Under the pieces are notes generated by a model. The model saw nothing but the letters and a program-made list of their open reading frames with translations, did no database searches and was not told where the DNA came from. A stretch of DNA of 64,000 nt from Lachnospiraceae bacterium (lineage in GTDB: Bacteria; Bacillota; Clostridia; Lachnospirales; Lachnospiraceae). Location of the stretch: NCBI GenBank assembly GCA_017551665.1, contig JAFZLB010000013.1:1-64000 (forward strand). The letters are read 5' to 3'. Every line of letters starts with the position of its first letter. Within the stretch, counting starts at the first letter, position 1. Positions 24,031-32,576 of this stretch are shown here, piece after piece. Made by a program: the position numbers and the translations under genes.

Positions 24031-25287
24031 AACCGCGACGCTGCTCATCATATCAAAATACCCCACCGTGTTCTTTTCGGAGACCACGGAAAGCGTCAGC
24101 GCGTCGTATAATCTATGATATACCTTAAACTCGTTTTGTTCAAATCCCGTGACGCCGAAGGATATCAGATAGGCACCGCCCTGCAGCGTCATGTTCTGCG
24201 TGAAGGTGATTTCCTTGACCTCCCCCGCCTTCACCGGCTCCCGGTACGCGTTCTCCACCATGGTGTTCGTGCCGGTGATCTCTTCTCCCCGGATGTTGCG
24301 GATCGTGAAGGCAAAGACCGGTGCCGCGATGTCCTTCAGGATTTCCACGCGCATCCGGACCGTAAAGGACGCGCCCTTTTCCACGCTTTCGACCCGGCGT
24401 CCCTGTGCATCCTCAACGGAAAAGGCCGTGATCTTCGCCGCGCCGTCCCCGTAGGAAAGCAGCTGCGGATTGACGTTTGCCGCGTCGCCCCGCTCCCGGA
24501 TCTTTCCGGTCAGCGCGTCCTCCGGGGAAAGGCCGACCAGAATCTGCTTATACAGATCAATCATTTCCTTCGGCGTACCGTCCCCCCGGACCGTTCCCTC
24601 ATGCAGCACGATGACGCGGTCGCAGTAGCGCATGATGCCGCTAAGATCATGGGACACGAAGAGGATGGTCTTGCCCGCCTTCCGGAACTCTTCAAATTTA
24701 TGATAGCATTTTGCCTGGAAAAAAACATCCCCGACCGACAGCGCTTCATCCACGATCAGAATCTCCGGATCGATGTTGATGGCGACGGCAAAGGCGAGGC
24801 GCACAAACATGCCGCTGGAGTATGTCTTCACCGGCTGATACACATATTCGCCGATGTCCGCGAAGTCCAGGATGTCCTGCAGCCGTGCCTTGATCTCCTC
24901 CTCGGAAAAGCCGTTCATCATCCCGTTTAAGTAAACGTTGTCGATGCCGTTGTATTCCATGTTAAAGCCGGCGCCCAGCTCCAGCAGGGCCGACACATGT
25001 CCGCGCACATCCACGCTGCCCGCCGTCGGCGTCAGCACGCCGGTGATCAGCTTTAAGAGCGTGGACTTGCCGCTGCCGTTCATGCCGATGATGCCGACGG
25101 TCTGTCCCTTCGGTACGGAAAAGGAAACGCCGTCCAGGGCATGCCGTCTGGTCACCTTATCACCGGACAGAAGATGCATGGCGTCCCGCAGGCGGTCCGC
25201 GTTTCTGCGGTACAGCTTATATACCTTCGTCAGGTTTTGTACTTCGATGATGTTGTCTTTCATTTTCATACCAATTATAGTTTGCAT
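24001..25287 (-). CDS. wzt: Polysaccharide ABC exporter ATPase with C-terminal sugar-binding-like domain (Wzt)
   Basis: The nucleotide-binding half of an ABC-2 polysaccharide exporter. Residues of about 10-240 carry Walker A (GMNGSGKST), the signature YSSGMFVRLAFA, Walker B (ILIVDEALSVGD) and the switch histidine in FVSHDLSG. About 265-428 form a C-terminal extension of beta-rich character (TVRMRVEILKDIAAPVFAFT), as in Wzt proteins whose C-terminal module recognises the chain-end modification. The ATG at 25287 has GGAG five bases upstream but sits inside a hairpin. ATG 25263 also gives a complete ATPase and cannot be excluded. The last residues lie within the inverted repeat downstream. Partner: Wzm at 25449-26291. 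Confidence 0.9.
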   Translation of the reverse strand: MQTIIGMKMKDNIIEVQNLTKVYKLYRRNADRLRDAMHLLSGDKVTRRHALDGVSFSVPKGQTVGIIGMNGSGKSTLLKLITGVLTPTAGSVDVRGHVSALLELGAGFNMEYNGIDNVYLNGMMNGFSEEEIKARLQDILDFADIGEYVYQPVKTYSSGMFVRLAFAVAINIDPEILIVDEALSVGDVFFQAKCYHKFEEFRKAGKTILFVSHDLSGIMRYCDRVIVLHEGTVRGDGTPKEMIDLYKQILVGLSPEDALTGKIRERGDAANVNPQLLSYGDGAAKITAFSVEDAQGRRVESVEKGASFTVRMRVEILKDIAAPVFAFTIRNIRGEEITGTNTMVENAYREPVKAGEVKEITFTQNMTLQGGAYLISFGVTGFEQNEFKVYHRLYDALTLSVVSEKNTVGYFDMMSSVAVITPTTECRQ

Positions 25288-25323
25288 GATTGCTCCGCAT
25301 CTCCGATGCTCCCGCAATCATGC
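25284..25323. repeat. Hairpin covering the wzt start codon
   Basis: Perfect 10-base arms GCATGATTGC (25284-25293) and GCAATCATGC (25314-25323) enclose a second stem (GCAT, CTCCG, ATGC). On the message the ATG at 25287 and its GGAG lie in the stem, so the start could be hidden when folded. Confidence 0.7.
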
Positions 25324-25388
25324 GGTTGCATTCGGAAATCGCATCACTTGCTTCGCTGCGTGCTGCTGTTTTCCTCATGCAGACCCGG

Positions 25389-25446
25389 CCGGCAAATGTG
25401 CACATGGATCTGCAGGCAAGCCTGCATCCATGTGCACGCTTGCCGG
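25389..25446. repeat. 58-base near-perfect hairpin between wzm and wzt
   Basis: Left arm CCGGCAAATGTGCACATGG and onward to GCAGGC pairs with GCCTGC to CGTGCACGCTTGCCGG at the right, interrupted only by small bulges, with a two-base loop near 25418. It begins just after the wzm stop (25449 on the minus strand) and has no T run after it, so a message-stability or processing signal fits better than a terminator. Confidence 0.8.
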
Positions 25447-25448
25447 CA

Positions 25449-26291
25449 CTATAATATGTCTGCAAAATGCGGCTTGCACCGCTTGAACACCCTCGCGCCG
25501 ATGAAGAAGAGCACAAAGGTCGCCAGCCAGAAACCGGGCGTGGACACATGATGCTCAAAAAACCAGCGCCCCTCGTAAACGCATTCCCTGTAACCGGTCA
25601 CGATATAGACCATGGGATTGAGCCGGACAAACAGCTTCAGCCGCTCCGGCACCATGGCGACGGACCAGAGGATGGGCGTGCCCCACTGCAGAAACTGCAG
25701 CGCGATGGAAATGATATGGGACAGGTCCCGGAAAAACACCTGCACCGCGCAGGTGGTATAACACAGCGCCAGCACAAACACAAACAGGCAGAGCATGTAA
25801 TACGGCAGCTGCAGCAGATAGGGCGTGGGATAAAAGCCGTAGACGGCGGCCACCGCAATCATCAAAAGCACAAAGGCCAGGTGCACGAAGAGCGCGCTGA
25901 TGACCTTAATCAGCGGCAGAATGCTGATCTTGAACACCACCTTTTTCACGAGGTAATTATATTCAATGAGGGACATGGTCCCGGAGGACAGGGCCTCCAT
26001 GAAAAAGAACCAAGGCGTCAGACCCGCCGTCAGAAACAGCACATATGGCACGTTGACATTGCCCGCCATCTGCGCCCTGGTTTTGAAGATGACGTCAAAG
26101 ACCAGCCAGTACAGCAGCACCGTCACCACCGGCTGCACAAAGGCCCAGATGATGCCGAGGTAGGAACCGGCATAACGCTTCTTGAAATCATTGACGGCCA
26201 GCCGGAGGATCAGCTTTCGATTGTGCCAGAGCTCCCCGGGCAGCGTCGTGATATGAATTTTTTCGCGTTTTTCAGCCACTGCTTCCGTCAA
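25449..26291 (-). CDS. wzm: Polysaccharide ABC exporter permease (Wzm)
   Basis: An ABC-2 type permease of about 280 residues with six hydrophobic spans after a cytosolic amphipathic stretch (LAVNDFKKRYAGSYLGIIWA, the hallmark of the family). It would move undecaprenyl-linked polysaccharide across the membrane with Wzt. The start is uncertain. I chose TTG at 26291, which overlaps the rfbC stop and follows AAGGGGGA, over the longer frame from 26336 that runs deep into rfbC. GTG at 26279 is a second option. The gene lies between the dTDP-sugar genes and wzt, as in classical O-antigen or teichoic-like export loci. Confidence 0.9.
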   Translation of the reverse strand: MTEAVAEKREKIHITTLPGELWHNRKLILRLAVNDFKKRYAGSYLGIIWAFVQPVVTVLLYWLVFDVIFKTRAQMAGNVNVPYVLFLTAGLTPWFFFMEALSSGTMSLIEYNYLVKKVVFKISILPLIKVISALFVHLAFVLLMIAVAAVYGFYPTPYLLQLPYYMLCLFVFVLALCYTTCAVQVFFRDLSHIISIALQFLQWGTPILWSVAMVPERLKLFVRLNPMVYIVTGYRECVYEGRWFFEHHVSTPGFWLATFVLFFIGARVFKRCKPHFADIL

Positions 26292-26857
26292 AGGCGGATC
26301 CCCCTTGCCGCACAATACGCTTCCAGACCGTCCCACTTCCTGTCCTTTTCCGAAAGCAGGGGTTCCTCTCCTTCGGGGAAGGGCCAGCGGATGCCGATCT
26401 TCGGATCATCAAAGGCAATGCCGCCCTCGTCCTCCGGATGATAAAAATCGGAGCACTTGTAGGAAAAGACCGCCCGGTCCGAAAGAACATAAAAGCCGTG
26501 GGCAAAGCCCTGCGGAATGTAAAACTGCTTATGGTTTTCCCCGGAGAGCAAAACGCCCTGCCACTGGCCGAAGGTGGGCGAGCCCTCTCTCAAGTCCACC
26601 GCCACGTCAAAGACCTCGCCTTCCAGCACGCGCACGAGCTTTGTCTGCGGAAAGCTGTTCTGAAAATGCAGTCCGCGCAGAACGCCCCTGGCCGAAGCGG
26701 ATTCGTTGTCCTGCACAAAGCGGACGTCCATGCCCTCTGCGGCAAACTGCGCCGCGTGATACGTCTCCATAAAATATCCCCGCGCGTCACCGAAGACCTG
26801 CGGCGTGATGACCCGCAGTCCCTCGATTTCACAACGTTCCACGCTAATTTGTCCCAT
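26288..26857 (-). CDS. rfbC: dTDP-4-dehydrorhamnose 3,5-epimerase
   Basis: A 189-residue cupin-fold epimerase that inverts C3 and C5 of dTDP-4-keto-6-deoxyglucose on the route to dTDP-L-rhamnose. Marks: ITPQVFGDARGYFMETY near 13-29, the catalytic histidine in RGVLRGLHFQN (about 62), and IPQGFAHGFYVLSD near 116-129. The ATG at 26857 follows GGAGG. The reading frame is open far upstream, but that part reads as Arg-rich antisense of the acidic gene before it and is not real. It overlaps that gene by 14 bases and the wzm start by four. Confidence 0.95.
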   Translation of the reverse strand: MGQISVERCEIEGLRVITPQVFGDARGYFMETYHAAQFAAEGMDVRFVQDNESASARGVLRGLHFQNSFPQTKLVRVLEGEVFDVAVDLREGSPTFGQWQGVLLSGENHKQFYIPQGFAHGFYVLSDRAVFSYKCSDFYHPEDEGGIAFDDPKIGIRWPFPEGEEPLLSEKDRKWDGLEAYCAARGIRL

Positions 26858-27602
26858 CGCTGTCCTCCGCCTGTGTTGCTTCCTCTGTCTGCTCCGTCTG
26901 TTCTCCCACGGTAACGGCAGCACTTTCTTCCGTGCCGTCCCCCGCGTTCTCCGTTGCGTTTTCTTCCTGCGTCGCGCCGTCTTCGTTCCCGTCCTGCGTC
27001 TCTTCCGTTTCCGACGCCGCGTCGTCCTCTTCCTCTTCTTCTTCCTCTTCCGGAAGCGCTTCCTTCTCAATGCTGATCCGGATCTCCTCCGTCGGAATCC
27101 GGAAGCCCAAAATCGGGCGCATGGCAAAGTCCCACTCGCCGCCCGGCAGCTCCTCGACGCGGATGATTCCGTCCATATCGGAATCCGTGTAAATCATTTC
27201 CGCGCGATGCACCGTTTCCTCCGCCTGCAGCGCACGCACCGCGAAGGCCTGTCCCGTGATGAGACGGTCTGCGCCGTCCAGCATGTGGATCGTGACGAGA
27301 TGCCCGTCCACGGTGTACCTGGGCGAAACGGTGATGACCTCTTCCTCCTCGATCACGGAGGAAGGCAGGGACACCGGGTCAAAGAAATCCGGGTCCGCCA
27401 GAAAGGCCTTCAGATTGTCACCGATCTGAAGCCCGCGCGGATCCGCTTCTTCCGCTTCCGCCGTGCTCTCCGCGCTGCTGCCGGAAGGAGCGGGACGCTT
27501 CCCGCGAAAACGGTCCGCGTTGGCGATAAACACCACGGCGAACACGATGATGATCGCGAGGACCGTGAACAGCACGCCGCGTCTGACCAGCTTAGAGCCC
27601 AT
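26844..27602 (-). CDS. Single-span membrane protein with prealbumin-like domain and acidic tail
   Basis: A 252-residue protein of no family I can name. A basic N-terminus leads to one membrane span (about 9-29), then an extracellular part with a beta-rich core (about 90-180: [19 protein letters not shown], then [20 protein letters not shown]). The D-x-D-x-DG pattern followed by a Gly-rich strand recurs in the 713-residue GH25 protein upstream (TDEDADGIIHLTGLAPGSYD), so the two seem related. The last 75 residues are Glu/Asp/Thr/Ala-rich and probably disordered. Its place between rfbA and rfbC, overlapping both, ties it to the polysaccharide. It may guide export or wall attachment, but that is a guess. 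Confidence 0.7.
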   Translation of the reverse strand: MGSKLVRRGVLFTVLAIIIVFAVVFIANADRFRGKRPAPSGSSAESTAEAEEADPRGLQIGDNLKAFLADPDFFDPVSLPSSVIEEEEVITVSPRYTVDGHLVTIHMLDGADRLITGQAFAVRALQAEETVHRAEMIYTDSDMDGIIRVEELPGGEWDFAMRPILGFRIPTEEIRISIEKEALPEEEEEEEEDDAASETEETQDGNEDGATQEENATENAGDGTEESAAVTVGEQTEQTEEATQAEDSDGTN

Positions 27603-28461
27603 TCGCGACCTCGTTCAGATACACGCCGTAGGCGGTGCTCATCAGGGGCTTTGCCAGCTTCAGCAGCTGCTCCCTGTCAATAAAGCCGCGCTTGTACGCG
27701 ATTTCTTCGATGCAGGACACATACAGGCCCTGCCGTTTCTGGAAGGCCGCCACAAAATTGGCCGCGTCCAGCAGCGCGTCATGCGTGCCGGTATCCAGCC
27801 AGGCAAAGCCGCGTCCCATGATCTCGACCCGGAGCTTGCCGCGCCGTAAGTATTCGTTATTCACGCTCGTGATCTCGATTTCGCCGCGCGCGCTGGGCTG
27901 CACGTTCTTCGCGATCTCCACCACGTCATTGTCATAGAAATACAGACCGGGCACCGCGTAATTGCTCTTCGGGTGCTCCGGCTTTTCCTCGATGGAAAGC
28001 ACGCGCTTGTTCTCGTCAAATTCCACGACGCCGAGATCGCGCGGGTCACGCACATAATAGCCGAAGATCGTGGCGCCTTCCTTCAGCTTTGCCACTTCCT
28101 GCAACAGCTTCGAAAAGCTCTGCCCGTAGAAGATGTTATCCCCGAGAACCAGCGCCACGGTGTCCGTGCCGATGAACTCCTCCCCGATCAGAAAGGCGTC
28201 CGCGAGGCCCCGCGGCGTTTCCTGTACGGCGTAGGAAAAGGACAGCCCCAGCTGCTCCCCGTCGCCGAACAGATCCTGAAACACCGGAAGATCCCTCGGT
28301 GTCGAGATGATCAGAATCTCCCGGATGCCTGCCAGCATCAGCGTGGAGAGGGGATAATAAATCATCGGCTTGTCATAGACCGGAACGATCTGTTTGGAGA
28401 TGGGCTTTGTCAGCGGATAAAGCCTTGTGCCGCTGCCGCCCGCAAGGATAATGCCCTTCAT
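27592..28461 (-). CDS. rfbA: Glucose-1-phosphate thymidylyltransferase
   Basis: A 289-residue enzyme that joins dTTP and glucose-1-phosphate to dTDP-glucose. The nucleotide-binding start is [18 protein letters not shown] and [20 protein letters not shown]. Further marks are [12 protein letters not shown] (metal-binding Asp near 110), [20 protein letters not shown], and the allosteric-site region toward the C-terminus. AGGAGG lies seven bases before the ATG. A longer frame to 28536 exists, but it starts inside rfbB. It follows rfbB by 11 bases. Confidence 0.96.
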   Translation of the reverse strand: MKGIILAGGSGTRLYPLTKPISKQIVPVYDKPMIYYPLSTLMLAGIREILIISTPRDLPVFQDLFGDGEQLGLSFSYAVQETPRGLADAFLIGEEFIGTDTVALVLGDNIFYGQSFSKLLQEVAKLKEGATIFGYYVRDPRDLGVVEFDENKRVLSIEEKPEHPKSNYAVPGLYFYDNDVVEIAKNVQPSARGEIEITSVNNEYLRRGKLRVEIMGRGFAWLDTGTHDALLDAANFVAAFQKRQGLYVSCIEEIAYKRGFIDREQLLKLAKPLMSTAYGVYLNEVANGL

Positions 28462-28472
28462 AACGCTTCCTC

Positions 28473-29561
28473 CTACACGGAATACATTTTCTCGTAATAC
28501 TCCTGATACGCGCCGCTGGTCACGTTGTCCATCCATGCTTCATGCTCAAAGTACCAGCGGATGGTCTTGCGGATGCCCTCGGCAAACATCGTCTCCGGTT
28601 CCCAGCCGATCTCCCGTTTGATCTTGTCCGGCGCGATGGCGTAGCGTCTGTCATGTCCCTTACGGTCTTCCACGTAAGTGATGAGATCATAGGAAAGATG
28701 CGCCCTGCGCGCGTCGTCTTCCGGCAGCTCTTCCCGGAGAATGTCAATAATCGTCTTCACGATTTCAATGTTCTGCTTTTCGTTGTGACCGCCGATGTTG
28801 TAGGTCTCACCGGGCACGCCCTTTTCGATGACCATGTCGATTGCCTTCGCGTGGTCCACCACATACAGCCAGTCGCGCACGTTTTTGCCGTCGCCGTAGA
28901 CCGGCAGCTTCTTGCCCTCCAGCGCGTTGTGAATCATCAGCGGAATCAGCTTTTCCGGGAACTGATAGGGCCCGTAGTTGTTGGAGCAGTTCGTGATGTT
29001 CGCGGGGAAGCCGTAGGTCTCCGTATAGGCCTTGACCAGAAGATCACTCGAGGCCTTCGAGGCGGAATACGGACTGCGCGGCGCGTAGGGCGTGTCCTCG
29101 TAGAAGTAGCCGCCGTCCTCCGGCAAAGAGCCGTAGACCTCATCCGTTGACACATGCAAAAACTTCCTGCCCGGAAGATAAGTACCGTCCTCCTTTTCCC
29201 AGGCGGCACGGGCGGCGTTTAGCATCGTCGCGGTGCCGAGGACGTTCGTGCGCACGAAGACCTCCGGGTCCGCGATGGAGCGGTCCACATGCGACTCCGC
29301 GGCAAAGTGCACCACGATGTCCACGCTCTCTTCCGCAAAGACCGCGCCGATGGCCGCGTGGTCCGTGATGTCCGCGCGGATGAAGCGGTAGTTTTCCTTG
29401 GTTTCCACATCCCTTAAGTTTTCCGGATTGCCGGCGTAGGTCAGCGCGTCCACATTGACAACGCGGATGTCATCGCCGTATTTTTCCAGCATGTACAGGA
29501 TGAAGTTGGAGCCGATAAAACCGGCACCCCCCGTGACCAGATAGGTTTTTTGCTGTTTCAT
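28473..29561 (-). CDS. rfbB: dTDP-glucose 4,6-dehydratase
   Basis: A 362-residue short-chain dehydrogenase/reductase with bound NAD that turns dTDP-glucose into dTDP-4-keto-6-deoxyglucose. The NAD loop is [13 protein letters not shown] (about 8-20). The catalytic triad sits in HVSTDEVYG (about 137) and the YSASK motif (about 170). Substrate-binding marks are [15 protein letters not shown] and [12 protein letters not shown]. It heads the dTDP-sugar cluster rfbB-rfbA-(membrane protein)-rfbC. No rfbD reductase is in the window, so the final sugar may be rhamnose only if rfbD lies elsewhere. Confidence 0.97.
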   Translation of the reverse strand: MKQQKTYLVTGGAGFIGSNFILYMLEKYGDDIRVVNVDALTYAGNPENLRDVETKENYRFIRADITDHAAIGAVFAEESVDIVVHFAAESHVDRSIADPEVFVRTNVLGTATMLNAARAAWEKEDGTYLPGRKFLHVSTDEVYGSLPEDGGYFYEDTPYAPRSPYSASKASSDLLVKAYTETYGFPANITNCSNNYGPYQFPEKLIPLMIHNALEGKKLPVYGDGKNVRDWLYVVDHAKAIDMVIEKGVPGETYNIGGHNEKQNIEIVKTIIDILREELPEDDARRAHLSYDLITYVEDRKGHDRRYAIAPDKIKREIGWEPETMFAEGIRKTIRWYFEHEAWMDNVTSGAYQEYYEKMYSV

Positions 29562-29580
29562 GTGTGTCTCTTTCCTCCGC

Positions 29581-31722
29581 TTACCAGTTGACGTAGCTGA
29601 TGTTCAGGTCCACGTCGCCCTTGATGCCCGGAATCTTTCCCTCGCAGGAATGCTGCCAGAGATCGATGCGGGTTTTATTGTAGGTGGGCTCCGTATTGTA
29701 CTGGGCCATCCAGATGCAGTAGTCCGTCAGTTGCGTCATGTCGATGTAATTTGTCATCCAGTCCTTGTTGGCATAGACGCCCGCACGGTAGCCGCCGTTG
29801 GCAATCGTCCGGCAGAAGGCCTTGCAGACCGCCGTCCTTGTCTTCATGTCAATCTTGTCCCCGCGGCCGCCGCTTTTTTCCACGTCAAGAAACACGGGCA
29901 GTGAGACCGGGTAAGAGCCTAAGAGCGAGAGGCAGTACGAAGCCTCTTCGATCGCTTCCGTTTCGTTGACCGCCTGTGTCACGAAATACACGCCGACCCG
30001 CAGCCCCGCGGCCGTCGCGCCCTGCATGTTTTTGTGATAAGCGGTATCATTCGTCAGGCGGCTGGTGACGCTGCCGCGGTAGCCCAGGCGGATGACGGCG
30101 TAGCTGATGCCGGCGCCGCGCACCGCGTTCCAGTCTATCTCGCCGTTCCAGGCGGAGACGTCAATCCCCTTGTCCGAGTTGCCCTGGATCAGAGAGCCGT
30201 CCTCGCGGAAGACGTATTTCACGCCGCCGATTGTCTGCTGCCCGGTCACCGCGTTGTGGTTTTTGTCAAAGTAATAGAGCTTGCCCTGAATCGTCTGCCA
30301 GCCGGTGTACTGATATTCCCCGTCCTCCGCCGTGACCTTGCGGTAAAAGACCGTTCCGTCGTCCGCGTAATCCGCGGCTGTCGCGGGAACAAAGAGACCG
30401 TTCAGGTTCCGCACATATACGGTCTGCCCGTCCAGCGTCTGCAGCGGCGTATCCGGCGCGATTTCCGGCGGCAGCGGTTCCGTACTTTCGCCGTTCCCCG
30501 TATCGGTTTCGGCATTCTCCGGCTGCAGCTCCGTTCCCGTGTCCTCGGGCGGAAGCACCACTTCGTCCTCTTCCGTCGTCTGCGAGGTACCTTCCTCCGC
30601 ACTGCTTCCCGTGCCGCTGTTTTCCTCTCCCGTATCGTCCGTGCCCTGCGCGCTGTCCTCCGTCTGCGTCGCGGAAGAATCCTCTGTGTTTCCGGTCGCG
30701 CCCGTTCCGGAGGAATCGTCCTCTCCCGTCGTGTAGCGCAGAAGCTGCAGCGTCACCGCGGGCTTTGCGCGGGACAGCGCGGCGGGATCCTTGATTTCGG
30801 AGCGCGGAATCTCAATGTATTCCTCACCGCCGGAAACCATGACCTTCGCGGATTCCACAAACTCCACCGTATCCGCCGGTCTTCCCTCGACGCCGGCGCC
30901 CTGCATGCCGCGCACCACACTGTCCGCGGGCATTTCCCCGGGCGTGATGACTTCGTCGCTGACATCCACTTTCTTATATTCGGCCTGGTCCAAAACCGTC
31001 GCGCGCCGCACGATATCGTCAAAGATATAATTCCGGAAAGCCTCATCCTCAATGACGCCCCAGCCCACGTCATAGCTGCCGGGGGCAAGGCCCGTCAGAT
31101 GAATGATGCCGTCCGCGTCCTCGTCCGTCACCATCTGCTTCTTGCCGTCAGGGTCCGTCACCGTCGCGGCAAAGGGCACGCCGCGAATCACGGTACCGGC
31201 GTCGCGGTCCAGGAACTTGATCTTCAAATCCCGGACGACGGTCTGAAGGGCGATGGTCACCACCACCGCGTCCTCCGCGGGCACCAGCGCGTCCTTTTCC
31301 TGACGGCGCAGCAGATCCAGACGTTCCCGTTCCGCGTCCTCCGCGGCCTTCTTCGAAATCCGCTCCACGGTCTGCAGGCCGTCCGCGCCGATCACGCCGA
31401 CCCCCTGCAGCTCCTGGCCGATGCTCTCAAAGGCCTGCACCGCGGACTGCACGGAATGCACGCGCACCATGACAATGCCGAGGGAGATCAGCAGAACGAT
31501 CAGCGCCAGCACGACGGCCATGATGCCGCGTTCCGTCGCGGAAGCATGCGTAATGACACGACGGATGCCGCGCGGGGACGTATTCTCCTGTGCGCGGTTC
31601 TTCTCCGCCCCGTCGGATTCGGCATGCGCCGCTTCCGCTTCCGCCGTTGCGATGTCGCTTAAAAATTCCAGTTCTTCTTCATCGAGCAGACGTGTCGTCT
31701 CCTCCGGTGTGGATTGCTGCAT
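29581..31722 (-). CDS. Membrane-anchored GH25 muramidase-like protein
   Basis: A 713-residue protein: cytosolic acidic N-terminus (about 1-60), one membrane span (about 66-88), a short coiled coil (about 95-150), then a prealbumin-like domain (about 160-230, TDEDADGIIHLTGLAPGSYD). A beta-rich segment follows, then a long Glu/Thr/Ser/Gly-rich linker (about 340-440), choline-binding-like repeats (about 455-515, GWQTIQGKLYYFDKNHNAVTG), and a C-terminal GH25 lysozyme domain (about 520-713). The GH25 residues are GIDVSAWNGEIDW and VFLDVEKSG, the expected Asp/Glu set, so the domain may be active on muramic-acid glycan. It has its own likely promoter and precedes rfbB by 19 bases. It might open peptidoglycan for polymer attachment. 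Confidence 0.85.
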   Translation of the reverse strand: MQQSTPEETTRLLDEEELEFLSDIATAEAEAAHAESDGAEKNRAQENTSPRGIRRVITHASATERGIMAVVLALIVLLISLGIVMVRVHSVQSAVQAFESIGQELQGVGVIGADGLQTVERISKKAAEDAERERLDLLRRQEKDALVPAEDAVVVTIALQTVVRDLKIKFLDRDAGTVIRGVPFAATVTDPDGKKQMVTDEDADGIIHLTGLAPGSYDVGWGVIEDEAFRNYIFDDIVRRATVLDQAEYKKVDVSDEVITPGEMPADSVVRGMQGAGVEGRPADTVEFVESAKVMVSGGEEYIEIPRSEIKDPAALSRAKPAVTLQLLRYTTGEDDSSGTGATGNTEDSSATQTEDSAQGTDDTGEENSGTGSSAEEGTSQTTEEDEVVLPPEDTGTELQPENAETDTGNGESTEPLPPEIAPDTPLQTLDGQTVYVRNLNGLFVPATAADYADDGTVFYRKVTAEDGEYQYTGWQTIQGKLYYFDKNHNAVTGQQTIGGVKYVFREDGSLIQGNSDKGIDVSAWNGEIDWNAVRGAGISYAVIRLGYRGSVTSRLTNDTAYHKNMQGATAAGLRVGVYFVTQAVNETEAIEEASYCLSLLGSYPVSLPVFLDVEKSGGRGDKIDMKTRTAVCKAFCRTIANGGYRAGVYANKDWMTNYIDMTQLTDYCIWMAQYNTEPTYNKTRIDLWQHSCEGKIPGIKGDVDLNISYVNW

Positions 31723-31763
31723 GAAGCTTTACTCCCCCGATACCCTTTCCCTGAAACACTTGC

Positions 31764-31792
31764 ATCTTACCATTTTCTACTAATAAATGCAA
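31764..31792 (-). promoter_or_regulatory. Promoter of GH25-rfb-wzm-wzt operon
   Basis: A minus-strand -35 TTGCAT (31792-31787), 17-base spacer and -10 TAAGAT (31769-31764), in an AT-rich gap. A GGGGGAG ribosome site precedes the gene start. Confidence 0.55.
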
Positions 31793-31810
31793 ATAAATAT
31801 GACATCTCTG

Positions 31811-32572
31811 TCATTCTGCTTTTCTGCACCAGACCCGATAGCCGTGCAGCGCGGCAATTTCCTCCCATCCTTTCTGCGCGGGCGAAAGGCTCACGCTCTT
31901 CGCGTCGCTGATCACCAGATAGGGAATGCTCCTGCGCCGCAGCTCGGCATCCAGCTCCTCCATGTCAATGACCTCCGCCGTATAGAGGTTATAGGCGAGG
32001 TTCCCCGTGTAGCCCCAGTGGACCTCCGCCCTGCCGAAGGGCATATAAAAGCGGCCGTCGTACTGCCGGACCTGCTGCACAAACTCCGGCGGAAGACAGA
32101 CGCCGATCGCCGTGTCCTCGTCGGCGTCCCTGTGCGTCAGCACCGTGTTGGCCACGTCGATCATCACCTGCGAAAGATGAAAGCGGTTCTCCGCGCGGGA
32201 GACGATGGCATCGCGGTACACCAGGCTTCCGCCCAGCACAACGGCCGCCGCCGTCACCGCGAACAGGGCCACGCGGTAGCGCTCCGCCGCCGTCACGGCC
32301 GCATAAGAAATCGTCATACCGAAGGGCACGAGCCACAACAAACGGTAATAGGTGTCCGCCTCGTTCAGGATCATGTCATAGAGACGCCGGAGCGGCGAAA
32401 ACAAAAACAGCATGAGCAGCAGCCCCGGCGCGTAAACAAAGAGATAGCGTTTCCAGCGCTCCTTTTCCTTCAGCAGCAGAAAAACAAAGGCGGGGACATA
32501 CAGCGCAAAGAGCAGCTTTGTGCCCGTGTAAGACAGCAGGACGGACCAGTTTTCCCGGATGATGTCTCCCAT
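31811..32572 (-). CDS. Multi-pass membrane protein, C-terminal part
   Basis: A 253-residue frame with about four hydrophobic spans (about 10-35, 45-65, 75-95, 100-120) and a soluble C-terminal domain (about 125-253). The latter includes HRDADEDTAIGVCLPPEF and DMEELDAELRRRSIPYLVIS. It begins five bases after the stop of the gene at 32577-33647. One base fewer in a GGGG run would join the two into a single 609-residue protein of the kind found in polysaccharide loci (I think of DUF6077-type proteins, from memory). Either it is a true second gene with GGGGAAGG as its ribosome site, or it is the second half of a broken gene. Function unknown. Confidence 0.65.
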   Translation of the reverse strand: MGDIIRENWSVLLSYTGTKLLFALYVPAFVFLLLKEKERWKRYLFVYAPGLLLMLFLFSPLRRLYDMILNEADTYYRLLWLVPFGMTISYAAVTAAERYRVALFAVTAAAVVLGGSLVYRDAIVSRAENRFHLSQVMIDVANTVLTHRDADEDTAIGVCLPPEFVQQVRQYDGRFYMPFGRAEVHWGYTGNLAYNLYTAEVIDMEELDAELRRRSIPYLVISDAKSVSLSPAQKGWEEIAALHGYRVWCRKAE

Positions 32573-32576
32573 GCGC

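Noticed and set aside
26858..27127. Arg/Lys-rich N-terminal extension of rfbC
   Set aside because: It is a different frame of the acidic membrane protein gene. The true start at 26857 has GGAGG and matches the family.
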